From contig NZ_AJTN02000222.1 of NCBI RefSeq assembly GCF_000305495.1, forward strand, positions 1 through 40,136: 40,136 nucleotides of DNA. Reading direction: 5' to 3'. Below the pieces are notes generated by a model. That model was not told the DNA's origin, made no database searches, and saw only the letters and a list, made by a program, of their open reading frames with translations. A program made the translations under genes and the position numbers. This DNA comes from Peribacillus psychrosaccharolyticus ATCC 23296. Its GTDB lineage: Bacteria; Bacillota; Bacilli; Bacillales; DSM-1321. This document shows, piece after piece, positions 15,813 through 24,481 of this stretch; position 1 is the stretch's first letter, and each line of letters starts with the position of its first letter.

Positions 15813-16556
15813 ATGGCAGAAAAAGATTTAAACCTCATTGAACATCTTGAGGAGCTCAGAAAGAGATTAATAATTACAGTTTCCATTTTTCTTCTATCTT
15901 TTATTATCGGGTTTATTTATGTCGAAGATATTTACAAATGGCTGGTCAAGGACCTAGATGTTAAATTACTAGTGCTTGGACCCAGTGAAATTATCTGGAT
16001 TTACTTTATGCTGGCGACCGTTATAGCTATTGCGATCACGATACCCGTGCTAGCCATGCAGATTTGGCTGTTTGTGAAACCAGCACTGTTGGAGAATGAA
16101 GTGAAAGCAACCCTAGCTTATATACCAGCGTTGTTCCTTCTATTTCTCGGAGGACTTGCGTTTGGCTATTTTGTCATCTTGCCGATGATTCTTGATTTTC
16201 TTCTTGGATTAGGTGAGGGCATGTTTGAAACTACCTTCACTGCAGAAAAGTATTTCGGATTTGTCTTAAATATGACGGTTCCATTTGCGATTCTATTTGA
16301 ATTGCCGGTTGTAACCATGTTCTTGACATCTATTGGGATTATTAATCCCTTCGTACTTCAAAAACTGCGGAAATATGCTTACTTTGTGTTGGTTCTTATC
16401 GCGGTCACGATTACTCCTCCGGACTTTATGTCTGATTTTATTGTCACAGTACCGCTGCTGTTCCTTTATGAAATTAGTATTTCGCTGTCTAAAATTGTTT
16501 TTAAACGAAAACAAAGGCGAGAGGCTAAATCAGAACAAGAGGTTATTGGGGAATAG
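15813..16556 (+). CDS. tatC: Twin-arginine translocase subunit TatC
   Basis: TatC is the receptor for twin-arginine signal peptides and has six membrane helices. The 247-residue product shows the conserved cytoplasmic start DLNLIEHLEELRKRLI, the FVKPALLENE segment after the second helix, FGYFVILPMILDFLLGLG, and FELPVVTMFLTSIGII. ATG 15813 with AAAGG upstream is preferred. The 26 extra residues of the longer frame (from 15735) do not look like TatC. It lies 87 bases after tatA, with no terminator between, so the two should be co-transcribed. Confidence 0.95.
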   Translation: MAEKDLNLIEHLEELRKRLIITVSIFLLSFIIGFIYVEDIYKWLVKDLDVKLLVLGPSEIIWIYFMLATVIAIAITIPVLAMQIWLFVKPALLENEVKATLAYIPALFLLFLGGLAFGYFVILPMILDFLLGLGEGMFETTFTAEKYFGFVLNMTVPFAILFELPVVTMFLTSIGIINPFVLQKLRKYAYFVLVLIAVTITPPDFMSDFIVTVPLLFLYEISISLSKIVFKRKQRREAKSEQEVIGE

Positions 16557-16654
16557 CTTGGTATGAATTTGGTTTTATTCCGAATTAAACATGTAAAGGT
16601 CCTCCAGGATTGTGTATAATAATGAGTAATCGGGAGAAAATGAGGATTGATACT

Positions 16655-16903
16655 GTGCTGTTTAAAAGCCTAGAGTTCAGAAATTATCTTGGACATAAGG
16701 TGACTATTACAGAAATACCAGTTTTAGTATCCGAGAATTGTGCTTGCTTCATGGTAAATGCTCGTCTTGAAATGTTCGTGAATGAGATTTATAGGAAGAA
16801 AGAATATAAAGCGTCGTATTCCTTTAAGGAATACTTGTTATCTGTATTGAGATGGCCTGAGTACAAAGAACTCTTTGCAGATGAACTGCAGCATAATGCT
16901 TAA
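16655..16903 (+). CDS. ypmP: YpmP-like protein (DUF2535)
   Basis: An 82-residue cytoplasmic protein matching the Bacillaceae YpmP/DUF2535 family, of unknown function. It begins MLFKSLEFRNYLGHKVTITE. GTG 16655 has GAGG nine bases upstream and gives the family's normal start; the longer frame from 16610 adds 15 unrelated residues. In B. subtilis ypmP follows ilvA; here the tat genes lie between them. A TATAAT-like box lies just upstream (16614-16619). Confidence 0.8.
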   Translation: MLFKSLEFRNYLGHKVTITEIPVLVSENCACFMVNARLEMFVNEIYRKKEYKASYSFKEYLLSVLRWPEYKELFADELQHNA

Positions 16904-16910
16904 GGTAAAC

Positions 16911-16999
16911 GCCATGGTTTAGTCCACCAGAATGGATAAAAGGTATCAATTTTTGATTTCTTTTTTTCATTACGATGGACTGAGCGATGGCCTTTTTTT
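16911..16999 (+). terminator. Long-loop terminator after ypmP
   Basis: GCCAT...AGTCCA pairs with TGGACT...ATGGC around an internal loop; the apical loop is about 50 bases. Seven T follow. Confidence 0.6.
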
Positions 17000-17040
17000 A
17001 TCGACGGGCATGAAATACATATAATTGTCTAACATTTTGT

Positions 17041-17068
17041 TTGAATGGACCTACTGAACAGGTATAAT
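17041..17068 (+). promoter_or_regulatory. Sigma-A promoter for degV-type gene
   Basis: TTGAAT (17041-17046), 16 bases, TATAAT (17063-17068), 34 bases before the GTG start. Confidence 0.7.
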
Positions 17069-17102
17069 ACATAGTGTATTGTTAACATAAGGATGTGAAA
17101 TT

Positions 17103-17945
17103 GTGGGCAAGGTAAAAATAGTCACGGATTCAACTGTTGATATGACTCCCCAAGAGCTCGAAAAATATGACATTGAAATGGTACCCTTATCAATTTCTAT
17201 TAATGACGAGGTATTTTTAGACAAAATAGAAATAGAACAAGATGAATTTTTACGAAGAATGAGAAATGCAAAAGAACTCCCTAAAAGCTCACAGCCGACT
17301 GCGGGAGTTTTCCTAGAAACGTATAATCGGCTGGGTCAGGATGGAAGTGACATTATTTCTATTCACATGACCGGGGGGATGAGCGGGACTGTACAAGGTG
17401 CTGAAAGTGCTGCGAGTATGTCAGATTCAAATGTACTGGTAGTGGATTCAAAATTCATCTCCAAAGCTTTATCTTTTCAAGTAATCGAAGCCGCAAAAAT
17501 GGCGAATGAGGGCAAGAGCGCATCCGAAATTATTGAGCGGTTAGAGAAAATTAGAGAGAATACAAGCTTAATTATTATGATTGATACATTAGAGAATTTA
17601 GTAAAAGGCGGTAGAATTGGGAAAGTATCTGCTTTTCTCGGGACGCTCCTCAATATTAAACCGATTGCTCTTCTTGAAGGAGGAGTCCTGAATCCAGTTT
17701 CTAAAGCTAGAAGTCATTCTCAGGTAATTAAATTTGTTTTGAAGAAATTCCGAGAAGATACAGCTGGTAAGAAACTCTCAGGTATCGGAATGGTTCATGC
17801 AAATGGCCTAGGTATAGCAGGTAAGGTAAGGGAAGCGATTGCTGAAGAATCAGGTTTCCATGATATTAAGATTGAAGAGACAACCCCGGTTATCAGCACA
17901 CATACTGGTGAGGGTGCTTTTGCTATTATGTATTATTGGGATTGA
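17103..17945 (+). CDS. DegV family fatty-acid-binding protein
   Basis: The 280-residue cytoplasmic protein is a DegV/FakB-type two-domain protein that holds a fatty acid for phosphorylation by the FakA kinase. Seen: the opening VKIVTDSTVDMTPQELEKYD, the strand-loop LPKSSQPTAGVF, HMTGGMSGTVQGAESAA with its conserved Ser/Thr, and the C-terminal pocket HTGEGAFAIMYYWD. GTG 17103 with AAGGATG upstream gives the normal family start. It is a single-gene unit with its own promoter and terminator. Which fatty acid it prefers cannot be told from the sequence. Confidence 0.93.
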   Translation: MGKVKIVTDSTVDMTPQELEKYDIEMVPLSISINDEVFLDKIEIEQDEFLRRMRNAKELPKSSQPTAGVFLETYNRLGQDGSDIISIHMTGGMSGTVQGAESAASMSDSNVLVVDSKFISKALSFQVIEAAKMANEGKSASEIIERLEKIRENTSLIIMIDTLENLVKGGRIGKVSAFLGTLLNIKPIALLEGGVLNPVSKARSHSQVIKFVLKKFREDTAGKKLSGIGMVHANGLGIAGKVREAIAEESGFHDIKIEETTPVISTHTGEGAFAIMYYWD

Positions 17946-17950
17946 TTTAA

Positions 17951-17986
17951 AAAGAACATCTGGTTTCTTAACCAGACGTTCTTTTT
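17951..17986. terminator. Bidirectional terminator between degV-type and PCYCGC genes
   Basis: AAAGAAC-A-TCTGGTT pairs with AACCAGA-C-GTTCTTT around a 4-base loop; T-run on plus, A-run on minus. Confidence 0.9.
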
Positions 17987-17991
17987 GTTGA

Positions 17992-18492
17992 TTATTTTTC
18001 TGGAATCGGGGTAGGAGTCGGATTTGCATACCCGTCAGCATATTTTTCATCGATTGCTAGTCGAATGTCTTTAACGGTTTTTCCTTCGTTTTCCATGGCA
18101 ATGGAATCAGCAGCAATTTGCAGACAAACACCGCATCGGGTACCGTGATCATCCCAAACTACCTGTCCATTTTTCTTGTTTTCAAAGACAAAGCAGTCAT
18201 AGTTATTCAGATGACCTGCTGACTCTCCGCAGCCGCAATAACAAGGCATGTTTTCTAATAGACGTTGGTGCTGTCCGGCTTCTGCATAGATGGTTTTAAT
18301 TGCTTTATCTTTTTTTTCAAGAAAAGCAGGTAGTACAGAAGTGGATGCGGTCTCTTCTTGCAGGTCTCCATTTTCAGCGTGGTGAGAGTGGCTTTCCGTA
18401 TCTGTAGAATCAGAGCTTGATTGTGTACCACAGCCGCTTAATAGAATGGAGACTGTGAATAAACTGGTAATGAGTGTAGATTGAATGTTCAT
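17992..18492 (-). CDS. PCYCGC-motif lipoprotein
   Basis: A 166-residue secreted lipoprotein. The signal MNIQSTLITSLFTVSILLSG is followed by the lipobox Cys (LSGC). A His- and acid-rich linker (ESHSHHAENGD) leads to the name-giving motif MPCYCGCGESAGHLNNYDCF and a later pair in HGTRCGVCLQIA. At least six Cys plus several His suggest a metal site, most likely copper; this is inference. ATG 18492 follows AAAGGAGAAAAA; upstream codons to 18684 are intergenic. It is divergent from a SCO1-type gene, which supports a joint role in copper handling for cytochrome oxidase. Confidence 0.85.
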   Translation of the reverse strand: MNIQSTLITSLFTVSILLSGCGTQSSSDSTDTESHSHHAENGDLQEETASTSVLPAFLEKKDKAIKTIYAEAGQHQRLLENMPCYCGCGESAGHLNNYDCFVFENKKNGQVVWDDHGTRCGVCLQIAADSIAMENEGKTVKDIRLAIDEKYADGYANPTPTPIPEK

Positions 18493-18661
18493 GATTTTTC
18501 TCCTTTTTACTCGTTGAAAATATATCGTAACATAGTTACTGCCATGTTTGCTTTTTATTAGCAAAGTTTGCAGCGTAATTGTATTGTTCTTTCCTGTGGT
18601 GCAGCACTCTGATAAAATGAGAAAGTATAGTAGAATATAGACTATTAAAGGCGGGGAAAAT

Positions 18662-19243
18662 ATGAAAAAGCTCCCAATGCTCATGATACTTATGATGACA
18701 TTGCTGGTGTCGGCATGCGGTTCAAAAGAAGTTCCTAACGCGAATAACTGGGAAACAGAAGATTTTAGTTTTATTGATCAGAATGGGAAGGATTTCTCTA
18801 AATCTGATTTAAAAGGAAAAGTTTGGGTTGCGGATTTTATTTTTACAAATTGTACGACGGTATGTCTGCCAATGACAGCAAATTTAATTAAACTTCAGCA
18901 ACAATTAAAGGATGAAGGGATTAAGGATGTTGAATTCGTTTCTTTTTCTGTTGACCCTGAAACGGACAAGCCGGACGTATTAAAAAATTATGGAACAAAG
19001 ATGAATGCAGATCTTTCTAATTGGCATTTTCTTACTGGATACAGCCAAGCTGAAATAGAAAAATTTGCTTTTGATAATTTCAAAACACTCGTGAAAAAGC
19101 CAGAGAATGAAACTCAGGTTATCCATGGTACAACGTTCTACTTGGTGGATCAAGAGGGGACTATCATACAGGATTATTCAGGGACGAAGGATGTGCCGTA
19201 CGAAGAGATCATTAAACATATCAAGATCTTACAGAATTATTAA
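18662..19243 (+). CDS. ypmQ: SCO1/SenC family lipoprotein (YpmQ-like)
   Basis: A 193-residue lipoprotein with a thioredoxin fold that delivers copper to the CuA centre of cytochrome c oxidase or reduces its cysteines. The signal ends in the lipobox VSAC. The metal/redox ligands are Cys64 and Cys68 (NCTTVCLPM) and His155 (VIHGTTFYLVD), all present. AAAGGCGGGG precedes the ATG. It shares its upstream region with the divergent PCYCGC lipoprotein. In B. subtilis ypmQ lies in the same ypmP-ypmQ-ypmR-ypmS order, with degV and the PCYCGC gene inserted here. Confidence 0.93.
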   Translation: MKKLPMLMILMMTLLVSACGSKEVPNANNWETEDFSFIDQNGKDFSKSDLKGKVWVADFIFTNCTTVCLPMTANLIKLQQQLKDEGIKDVEFVSFSVDPETDKPDVLKNYGTKMNADLSNWHFLTGYSQAEIEKFAFDNFKTLVKKPENETQVIHGTTFYLVDQEGTIIQDYSGTKDVPYEEIIKHIKILQNY

Positions 19244-19244
19244 G

Positions 19245-19268
19245 ACAGGCCCTTAGGTCTGTTTTTTT
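19245..19268 (+). terminator. Terminator after ypmQ
   Basis: ACAGGCC pairs with GGTCTGT (one G-U) with a 4-base loop, then seven T. Confidence 0.8.
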
Positions 19269-19360
19269 GTTTGCCTTGTTGGGAAAAGTGAGCGTATATG
19301 GGCGGTTCGTATTGTTTTTTCGTGATATAATAATAGGAGTATAAGGGGTGGTGGAAGAGG

Positions 19361-20203
19361 ATGAAGAGTAAATACATCAGTCTGTTAGTTAGCTTAGTTC
19401 TGATTTCAGCTTGTTCACACAATCGGCATGCATTAGACTCAGAGAATAATGTTCCAAAGAGTCGGCTTGAATTAAGTGAAAAGAAAAACATTCCGGTTAC
19501 CTTCTTTCCTGATCCAGTTGAAATCGTTTCAGTGGGAGATTCATTAACAGCGGGAGTTGGAGATAGTAAGGATGCAGGCGGGTATCTTCCATATTTGAAA
19601 GAAAGTCTTGAAAGCGAACCGACAATTACCTCGGTAAAGATGGATAACTTCGGTGTAAAAGGAAATCGATCTGATCAGCTTTTGAAACGGCTGGATTCAA
19701 CTGCTATTAAAGGGAGTATTGAAAAAGCAGATGCGGTTGTGATTACCATAGGCGGTAATGATATTATGAAGGTTGTCCGTAACCATTTTTCTGAGTTGAA
19801 GATGGATCAGTTTAATGATGCCAGAAAAGGGTATGAATTAAGATTAAAACAAATCATTGAAAAAGTTCGATTATATAATCAGGATACACATATATATTTA
19901 GTAGGCGTCTATAATCCATTTTCACAATGGTTCACAGGATTTGGTGAATTTGATACGATTATGGAGGAGTGGAATAAAAGCAGCGAACGGATCGTCAGCG
20001 AATATGACGAGGCGTATTATGTTAATATAGGTGATATTTTTACGGGCACAACAGCCGAAGTATTATATACAGAAGATTACTTTCATCCGAATGACCTAGG
20101 GTATCAATTGATTGCCGATCGAATATACAATCATTTAGATATCATGTCTTTAGGTGATGCGCTGGCTGCAAGCACTAAAGGGGATGAGAACGTTGACAAC
20201 TAG
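19361..20203 (+). CDS. ypmR: SGNH/GDSL hydrolase lipoprotein (YpmR-like)
   Basis: A 280-residue lipoprotein (signal ending LISACS) with an SGNH esterase/lipase fold. All four blocks are visible: Ser61 in VSVGDSLTAGVGD, the Gly in block II (NFGVKGNRSD), Asn in ITIGGNDIM, and the Asp-His pair in EDYFHPNDLGYQLI. It should cleave an ester, probably in the cell envelope; the substrate is unknown. Its last codons overlap the start of ypmS by 11 bases, so the two are translationally linked. Gene order ypmQ-ypmR-ypmS matches B. subtilis. Confidence 0.92.
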   Translation: MKSKYISLLVSLVLISACSHNRHALDSENNVPKSRLELSEKKNIPVTFFPDPVEIVSVGDSLTAGVGDSKDAGGYLPYLKESLESEPTITSVKMDNFGVKGNRSDQLLKRLDSTAIKGSIEKADAVVITIGGNDIMKVVRNHFSELKMDQFNDARKGYELRLKQIIEKVRLYNQDTHIYLVGVYNPFSQWFTGFGEFDTIMEEWNKSSERIVSEYDEAYYVNIGDIFTGTTAEVLYTEDYFHPNDLGYQLIADRIYNHLDIMSLGDALAASTKGDENVDN

Positions 20204-20771
20204 AAAATGGAAAACATTATTTATAGCGTTAGCTGCCTTGAATATAATCGGCATCATAACCGTATTCTTGTTAATTAGTTTACCTGTAAAAGATGAGCCT
20301 ATCTCAGAGAAGCTTGTACAGAACGATGATATCGAATTTCAGGTTCATGCCAATCGAGAAGATCTTAATCTGCTGATTGCTCAATATCTGGAGAAGGAAG
20401 GCTTCACAGGCATTATAAATTATGAAGTTTTGTTAACAGATGAAGTAGAGTTATTCGGAACCGTAAAGATGTTTGGAAGAGAAGTTGAACTGAAACTTAC
20501 CTTTGAACCAATTGCTCAGAAAAACGGCGATTTGGTTCTTGTTCAAAAAACGATTAGTCTCGGACAGATGGGGCTGCCTGTTTCATACGTCATGAATTTT
20601 ATCAATAAACAGTTCAAAACACCTGATTGGGTAACCATTCAACCAAATCAAAAACAAATCTATGTTTCCTTACAAAATATGAAACTAAAAAGTGATATTA
20701 AAGTAAAAGCCAAAAAATTTGATCTGGAAAATGATGATATCTCCTTTATTCTATCTGTTCCATCACTCTAG
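20193..20771 (+). CDS. ypmS: YpmS-like membrane-anchored protein (DUF2140)
   Basis: 192 residues from TTG 20193, which has AAAGGGGATG 6 to 10 bases upstream; the longer frame from 20154 only repeats ypmR coding sequence. One N-terminal membrane helix (LFIALAALNIIGIITVFLLI) is followed by an extracytoplasmic domain of the DUF2140 family. The sequence alternates beta-strands (FTGIINYEVLLTDEVELFGT; LKLTFEPIAQKNGDLVLVQK), a lipid-binding-like pattern. The function is unknown. The overlap with the YpmR lipase gene suggests they act together at the cell surface. Confidence 0.85.
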   Translation: MTTRKWKTLFIALAALNIIGIITVFLLISLPVKDEPISEKLVQNDDIEFQVHANREDLNLLIAQYLEKEGFTGIINYEVLLTDEVELFGTVKMFGREVELKLTFEPIAQKNGDLVLVQKTISLGQMGLPVSYVMNFINKQFKTPDWVTIQPNQKQIYVSLQNMKLKSDIKVKAKKFDLENDDISFILSVPSL

Positions 20772-20799
20772 GACACTATATACCTGTTAGTCTGTTAAG

Positions 20800-20847
20800 A
20801 AAACACAAAAGAATGCCGTCCTGGAGGATGGCATTCTTTTGTGTTTT
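20800..20847. terminator. Long bidirectional terminator between ypmS and DUF4397 gene
   Basis: A 22-bp stem with one G-U pair and a TGGA loop joins AAAACACAAAAGAATGCC to its complement, then a T-run. Confidence 0.92.
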
Positions 20848-20894
20848 TGGAGCTGTGTAAGGGAAACAAAAACGGCGTTGATTAGGTATGGTAG

Positions 20895-21650
20895 TCAAGG
20901 ACTTGTAATAACAGCTTGGAGATTCGGTGTTCCTCCGCTCGCAAGACCAATAATGTAGATCGTATACGGTGTACCAGGTTTGAATTCTAATTTATTTAGC
21001 GGTAGAACGACTTGGTTTGTTCCAGCAGCTCTCACTTCTAAATCTGCTGTCGTTGGCGTGATGGCAAGATAGTTCGTGTTTTTTCGATAAGCTAGTTCTT
21101 TAAAAATAGCTGCACCATCTTTTATGCCTATATCCACTTCAGGAGCATCTGGGGAAAGGTGGACGATACGCAGCGCGGCTTCTCCCATAGGTACTTGAAT
21201 GGTGTCTGGTATGGATACTAGTTTAAATTTTTTATCTTTCACTGTAACCGCAAGCGTAACAGATTGACGGGGCTCAACCATGATTCGTTGACTTAAAACC
21301 GTATTGGTTTGATTACCGGCAGGATAGACGTCGACCTGATATTTGCCTGCAGGAAGTGACAAGTATTCACTTAGTCTTTGGTAAGGGTAATTACTAAAGA
21401 TCTTTGTTTCATTGACATAAATATCAACATTGCCTGCGTTTGGTGCTGCATGCAAAAGCCGAAGATTCCCTGGTTCGTTAGAGGAATGCATTATGTGATC
21501 TCGATCTTGCTCAAGAGCCTTGGCGATGTTTTCTAGATGTTTGTAATAATATTGAATATGCAGATTGGGATTACTGTATTTAAAATAGTTTGAAAGCGTG
21601 TCGTATTTGGCTGCTTTATGAAGGTATTCATCCATATTTCTATTCGGCAT
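20895..21650 (-). CDS. DUF4397 domain protein
   Basis: A 251-residue protein. The first 75 residues are helical and charged. Two DUF4397 beta-domains follow, each starting with an LRLLHAAPNAGNVDIYVN or LRIVHLSPDAPEVDIGIKD motif. The domains are Ig-like and are typical of surface or exported proteins, yet no signal peptide is visible, so location is open. ATG 21650 with AGGAGCGAG upstream is chosen; the frame extends 16 residues further without a ribosome site. No function is established. It lies between ypmS and msrA, facing away from msrA. Confidence 0.82.
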   Translation of the reverse strand: MPNRNMDEYLHKAAKYDTLSNYFKYSNPNLHIQYYYKHLENIAKALEQDRDHIMHSSNEPGNLRLLHAAPNAGNVDIYVNETKIFSNYPYQRLSEYLSLPAGKYQVDVYPAGNQTNTVLSQRIMVEPRQSVTLAVTVKDKKFKLVSIPDTIQVPMGEAALRIVHLSPDAPEVDIGIKDGAAIFKELAYRKNTNYLAITPTTADLEVRAAGTNQVVLPLNKLEFKPGTPYTIYIIGLASGGTPNLQAVITSP

Positions 21651-21754
21651 TACTCTCGCTCCTATCTTTCCATCTTTTCGTACCCAGCATATGCCCAACT
21701 TTCAAAAGTTGTGAACAATGAAAAGCCTTTCTCGAAATCGGAACGGCAGATTAT

Positions 21755-21783
21755 TTTACACGAAGGTGAAAAAGCGTTAAAAT
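21755..21783 (+). promoter_or_regulatory. Sigma-A promoter for msrA-msrB
   Basis: TTTACA (21755-21760), 17 bases, TAAAAT (21778-21783), 50 bases before the msrA start. Confidence 0.65.
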
Positions 21784-21832
21784 GCTTTAAAAGCCAGAAT
21801 TGGCTGGGAATAGGAATGGAGGATGAAGATTC

Positions 21833-22360
21833 TTGCCAAATTTAGAAAAAGCAACCTTTGCGGGCGGCTGTTTTTGGTGTATGGTGAAGCCTTTTCATGA
21901 ACAGCCTGGAATAGAATCTGTTTTCTCAGGATACACAGGGGGAACTACGGAAAACCCAACCTATGAAGAAGTTTGCAGTGATAGGACAGGCCACTATGAG
22001 GCAGTACAAATTACGTATAATCCAGAGATATTTCCCTACGAAAAGCTAGTGGAATTATTTTGGCAGCAAATTGATCCAACCGATGAAGGAGGGCAATTTG
22101 GGGACAGAGGAAGTTCATATCAAACAGCCATCTTTTATCACTCTGAACAACAAAAACAAACGGCAGAGGCTTCTAAGGAAAAATTGAGTCAAAGCAGACG
22201 TTTCTCAAAACCGATCGTTACACCTATTTTGCCTGCTGCAGTCTTTTATCCAGCAGAAACCTATCATCAAGATTATTATAAAAAACAACCAGCCCATTAT
22301 AATGCGTATCGAGTCGGGTCAGGCAGAGCCGGCTATATTGAAAGACATTGGGGGAAATGA
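21833..22360 (+). CDS. msrA: Peptide-methionine (S)-S-oxide reductase
   Basis: MsrA reduces the S-epimer of methionine sulfoxide in proteins, using thioredoxin. 175 residues from TTG 21833 (GGAGGATG upstream); the family start ([14 protein letters not shown]) agrees. The catalytic Cys13 is in GGCFWC, with Cys16 close by. The substrate-binding [17 protein letters not shown] region differs only slightly (FSGYTGG). The His/Tyr-rich ending ([17 protein letters not shown]) is typical. The stop is one base before the msrB ATG, so both epimers are repaired from one mRNA. Confidence 0.97.
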   Translation: MPNLEKATFAGGCFWCMVKPFHEQPGIESVFSGYTGGTTENPTYEEVCSDRTGHYEAVQITYNPEIFPYEKLVELFWQQIDPTDEGGQFGDRGSSYQTAIFYHSEQQKQTAEASKEKLSQSRRFSKPIVTPILPAAVFYPAETYHQDYYKKQPAHYNAYRVGSGRAGYIERHWGK

Positions 22361-22361
22361 A

Positions 22362-22790
22362 ATGACTGATAAAGAAAATTTAAAGCAGAAGTTAACACCT
22401 ATCCAATATGAAGTAACACAGAATAATGGAACAGAGCCGGCATTCAGAAATGAATACTGGAACCATAAGGGTGAAGGGATCTATGTAGATATTGTCTCGG
22501 GAAATCCGCTGTTTACCTCTAAGGATAAATTTGATTCGTCCTGTGGCTGGCCGAGTTTTACGAAGCCAATTGAAGACGAAGAGGTTATTGAAAAAAGTGA
22601 TACAAGCTATGGAATGCGCCGGATAGAGGTTCGCAGCAAAACAGCTGATTCACATTTAGGTCATGTGTTCAATGATGGTCCTGGTCCCAGCGGCTTACGA
22701 TATTGCATTAATTCAGCAGCTATTCGTTTTGTACCAGTTGCTGATCTTGAAAAAGAAGGCTACAGTGAGTATAAAAAGTTTTTTATGTAA
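22362..22790 (+). CDS. msrB: Peptide-methionine (R)-S-oxide reductase
   Basis: MsrB reduces the R-epimer of methionine sulfoxide. The 142-residue protein has the catalytic Cys in [12 protein letters not shown] and a second Cys in DSSCGWPSF. The zinc-binding CxxC pairs of some MsrB proteins are absent, as in the B. subtilis enzyme. ATG 22362 follows GGGGGAAATGA; the longer frame reads through msrA. It is the second gene of the msrA-msrB unit and ends at a strong terminator. Confidence 0.97.
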   Translation: MTDKENLKQKLTPIQYEVTQNNGTEPAFRNEYWNHKGEGIYVDIVSGNPLFTSKDKFDSSCGWPSFTKPIEDEEVIEKSDTSYGMRRIEVRSKTADSHLGHVFNDGPGPSGLRYCINSAAIRFVPVADLEKEGYSEYKKFFM

Positions 22791-22799
22791 ATAGATGTT

Positions 22800-22844
22800 A
22801 CAAAGAAAATCCCTGACAAGTATATGTCAGGGATTTTCTTTTGT
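22800..22844. terminator. Bidirectional terminator after msrB
   Basis: A stem of about 18 bp (ACAAAGAAAATCCCTGACA with its complement) ends both msrB and the convergent SGNH gene, whose stop codon is inside it. Confidence 0.92.
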
Positions 22845-23930
22845 AATTATGGCAGCAATACGCACCACGGATTGATTACTTTGGTTAAACCCTGACCGTG
22901 TTCCTGATACCTCAAAACGGACGGTATGCGGACCTTCAGAAAGGGAGCTGGCAACATAAATAAATCGTTCTCGGGCAAACGGCCACCATGTACTAAGCTC
23001 TACGGTCTTTTTACCATCGATAAATACAGTGATTTCTCCCCCATCGGGGCTGCGAAGCACCTGCAGACCAAGCATCGTGCCTGTAAAGTGGTAGGTTATG
23101 GAAGTCGCTTTTTTTTCACTTTGTAAATAGCTTCCCTGCTTGAAAAAGCCGTCCATTACATCGGGATTTTCCACCGTTTTGAATGAGAAATCAACATCTT
23201 GATCTAACGGACTCGGCAGTTTAGAAATCTGTTTATTGGCAGATGCATTTTTTTCTAACGCTCTAAAAATGGTATCTGTATAAAGCTGATACCCAGCGCT
23301 ATTTGGATGAATACCGTCCTTAGTTAATTGTTTTTCCGTTTGGCCAGAATCAGCGAAAACGGGTCTCATATCAATATGAGTTGTGTGGTAATGGTCGGAA
23401 AGTACGTTTATTACTTGTGCAAACTGGTCATTTTTCAAAGAGCTTTCCGTTATGGTAACGATATCTGCTCGTGGGAAGGTTTTTTTAACGTGTCGTAATA
23501 ACCCTTCATATTGCTGCATAAACTGATCAGCTGACATATATTTTCGATCATTTTCACCAAAAACAATGAATACGAAGTCTTGATTAGGTGAGATGTCACT
23601 TATTGAGAATTTAAAAAAGCCTTCAAAAGCAGTTGAACCGCTTTGTACGATTTTATCACTTTTACTAGAAGACCCATATGTCGACTTGATTTTCTTTTCA
23701 AGCATGGTAAACCATGTTTGTTGAGGAGTTTCTGCCCCTGAACTACGTCCAATACTGTCTCCAATAATTAAATAGCGTATAGGCTTACCGTTAAGCAGTT
23801 TCTCGTATCCGGTCTTATTTCCATTAGAACCATATGTTTCAGCCATATCTTGAAACAGAAATAAGCTAAATAAAAATACGAGCATGACAAAAGAGACGAG
23901 CGGCAGTAATTTTTTTCTTTTATGCAACAT
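22827..23930 (-). CDS. Membrane-anchored or secreted SGNH/GDSL hydrolase
   Basis: 367 residues. The N-terminus (KRKKLLPLVSFVMLVFLFSL) is a signal or anchor. The SGNH domain spans about 50-220: Ser in IIGDSIGRSSG, the Gly/Asn blocks in FGENDRK, and the Asp-His pair in KDGIHPNSAGYQLY. Residues 245-367 form a beta-rich C-terminal domain (FTGTMLGLQVLRSPDGGEIT), probably carbohydrate binding or a jelly-roll. This layout suggests an esterase acting on cell-wall or exopolysaccharide acyl groups; the substrate is inferred only. GGGGGAAAA precedes the ATG. It is unrelated in sequence detail to the YpmR-type hydrolase nearby. Confidence 0.85.
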   Translation of the reverse strand: MLHKRKKLLPLVSFVMLVFLFSLFLFQDMAETYGSNGNKTGYEKLLNGKPIRYLIIGDSIGRSSGAETPQQTWFTMLEKKIKSTYGSSSKSDKIVQSGSTAFEGFFKFSISDISPNQDFVFIVFGENDRKYMSADQFMQQYEGLLRHVKKTFPRADIVTITESSLKNDQFAQVINVLSDHYHTTHIDMRPVFADSGQTEKQLTKDGIHPNSAGYQLYTDTIFRALEKNASANKQISKLPSPLDQDVDFSFKTVENPDVMDGFFKQGSYLQSEKKATSITYHFTGTMLGLQVLRSPDGGEITVFIDGKKTVELSTWWPFARERFIYVASSLSEGPHTVRFEVSGTRSGFNQSNQSVVRIAAIITKENP

Positions 23931-24102
23931 TTTTCCCCCAACGTATTATTCCATCTTATTATAACCTTAAAAAGGAAAATAGGTATATGTAAACATTTAC
24001 TTTTTTTATCAAGTTATTCGGTAATATCTACCTAGTTGAGAGTGTGCATATTTTTCTTATTACAAAAATGGGCGAATGCACAGTCCGATACAGGCGTGTT
24101 TA

Positions 24103-24111
24103 CATATGGTA
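24103..24111 (+). promoter_or_regulatory. Candidate sigma-K/E -10 box for the YjcZ gene
   Basis: CATATGGTA fits the mother-cell -10 pattern CATA-N3-TA and lies 25 bases before AAAGGAG. No convincing -35 was found, so this is tentative. Confidence 0.35.
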
Positions 24112-24150
24112 AGGATGTAGTGAGATATTAACAAAGGAGTGGAAGTATAT

Positions 24151-24321
24151 ATGTACGGAGGATATGGTGGCGGATATGGCGGCGGATACGGCGGAGGTTA
24201 CGGCGGCGGCTGTGGCGGCGGATACGGATATGGCGGCGGCGGCTTCGGCGGCGGCTTTGCTTTAATCGTTGTATTGTTCATTCTTTTAATCATTATTGGT
24301 GCTTCATTCTGTAACTACTAA
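24151..24321 (+). CDS. YjcZ family glycine-rich sporulation peptide
   Basis: A 56-residue peptide. The first 40 residues are repeats of Gly-Gly-Tyr (YGGGYGGGYGGG) with a single internal Cys (GGGCGGGYGYGGG). Then comes one hydrophobic helix (FALIVVLFILLIIIGASFC) and an NY end. This layout is characteristic of the YjcZ family of small spore or mother-cell proteins. ATG 24151 has AAAGGAG eleven bases upstream; the GTG at 24139 overlaps that site. The DNA of the repeat is a run of GGCGGATAT-like units, much more GC-rich than its surroundings. Confidence 0.88.
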   Translation: MYGGYGGGYGGGYGGGYGGGCGGGYGYGGGGFGGGFALIVVLFILLIIIGASFCNY

Positions 24322-24331
24322 TATTAGTTTT

Positions 24332-24361
24332 AAAGCCAGCCATTTAATATGTGCTGGCTTT
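24332..24361 (+). terminator. Terminator-like hairpin after YjcZ gene
   Basis: AAAGCCAGC pairs with GCTGGCTTT around a 12-base loop; followed by AATTC, so a weak T-run. Confidence 0.7.
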
Positions 24362-24481
24362 AATTCTTTAAAAAAATACCGTCAGCGTGTCTTTTTTGCC
24401 TTCTTGATTTCTGCTATAATAGCCTAAACTTGGAAATAGTGAAATTGTAAAAATACATACGGAAAATGGAGCTGGAGAGAC

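Noticed and set aside
21618-21845. Plus-strand frame running into the msrA start
   Set aside because: Its first third is antisense to the DUF4397 gene and the rest overlaps the msrA promoter and ribosome site; no ribosome site of its own.
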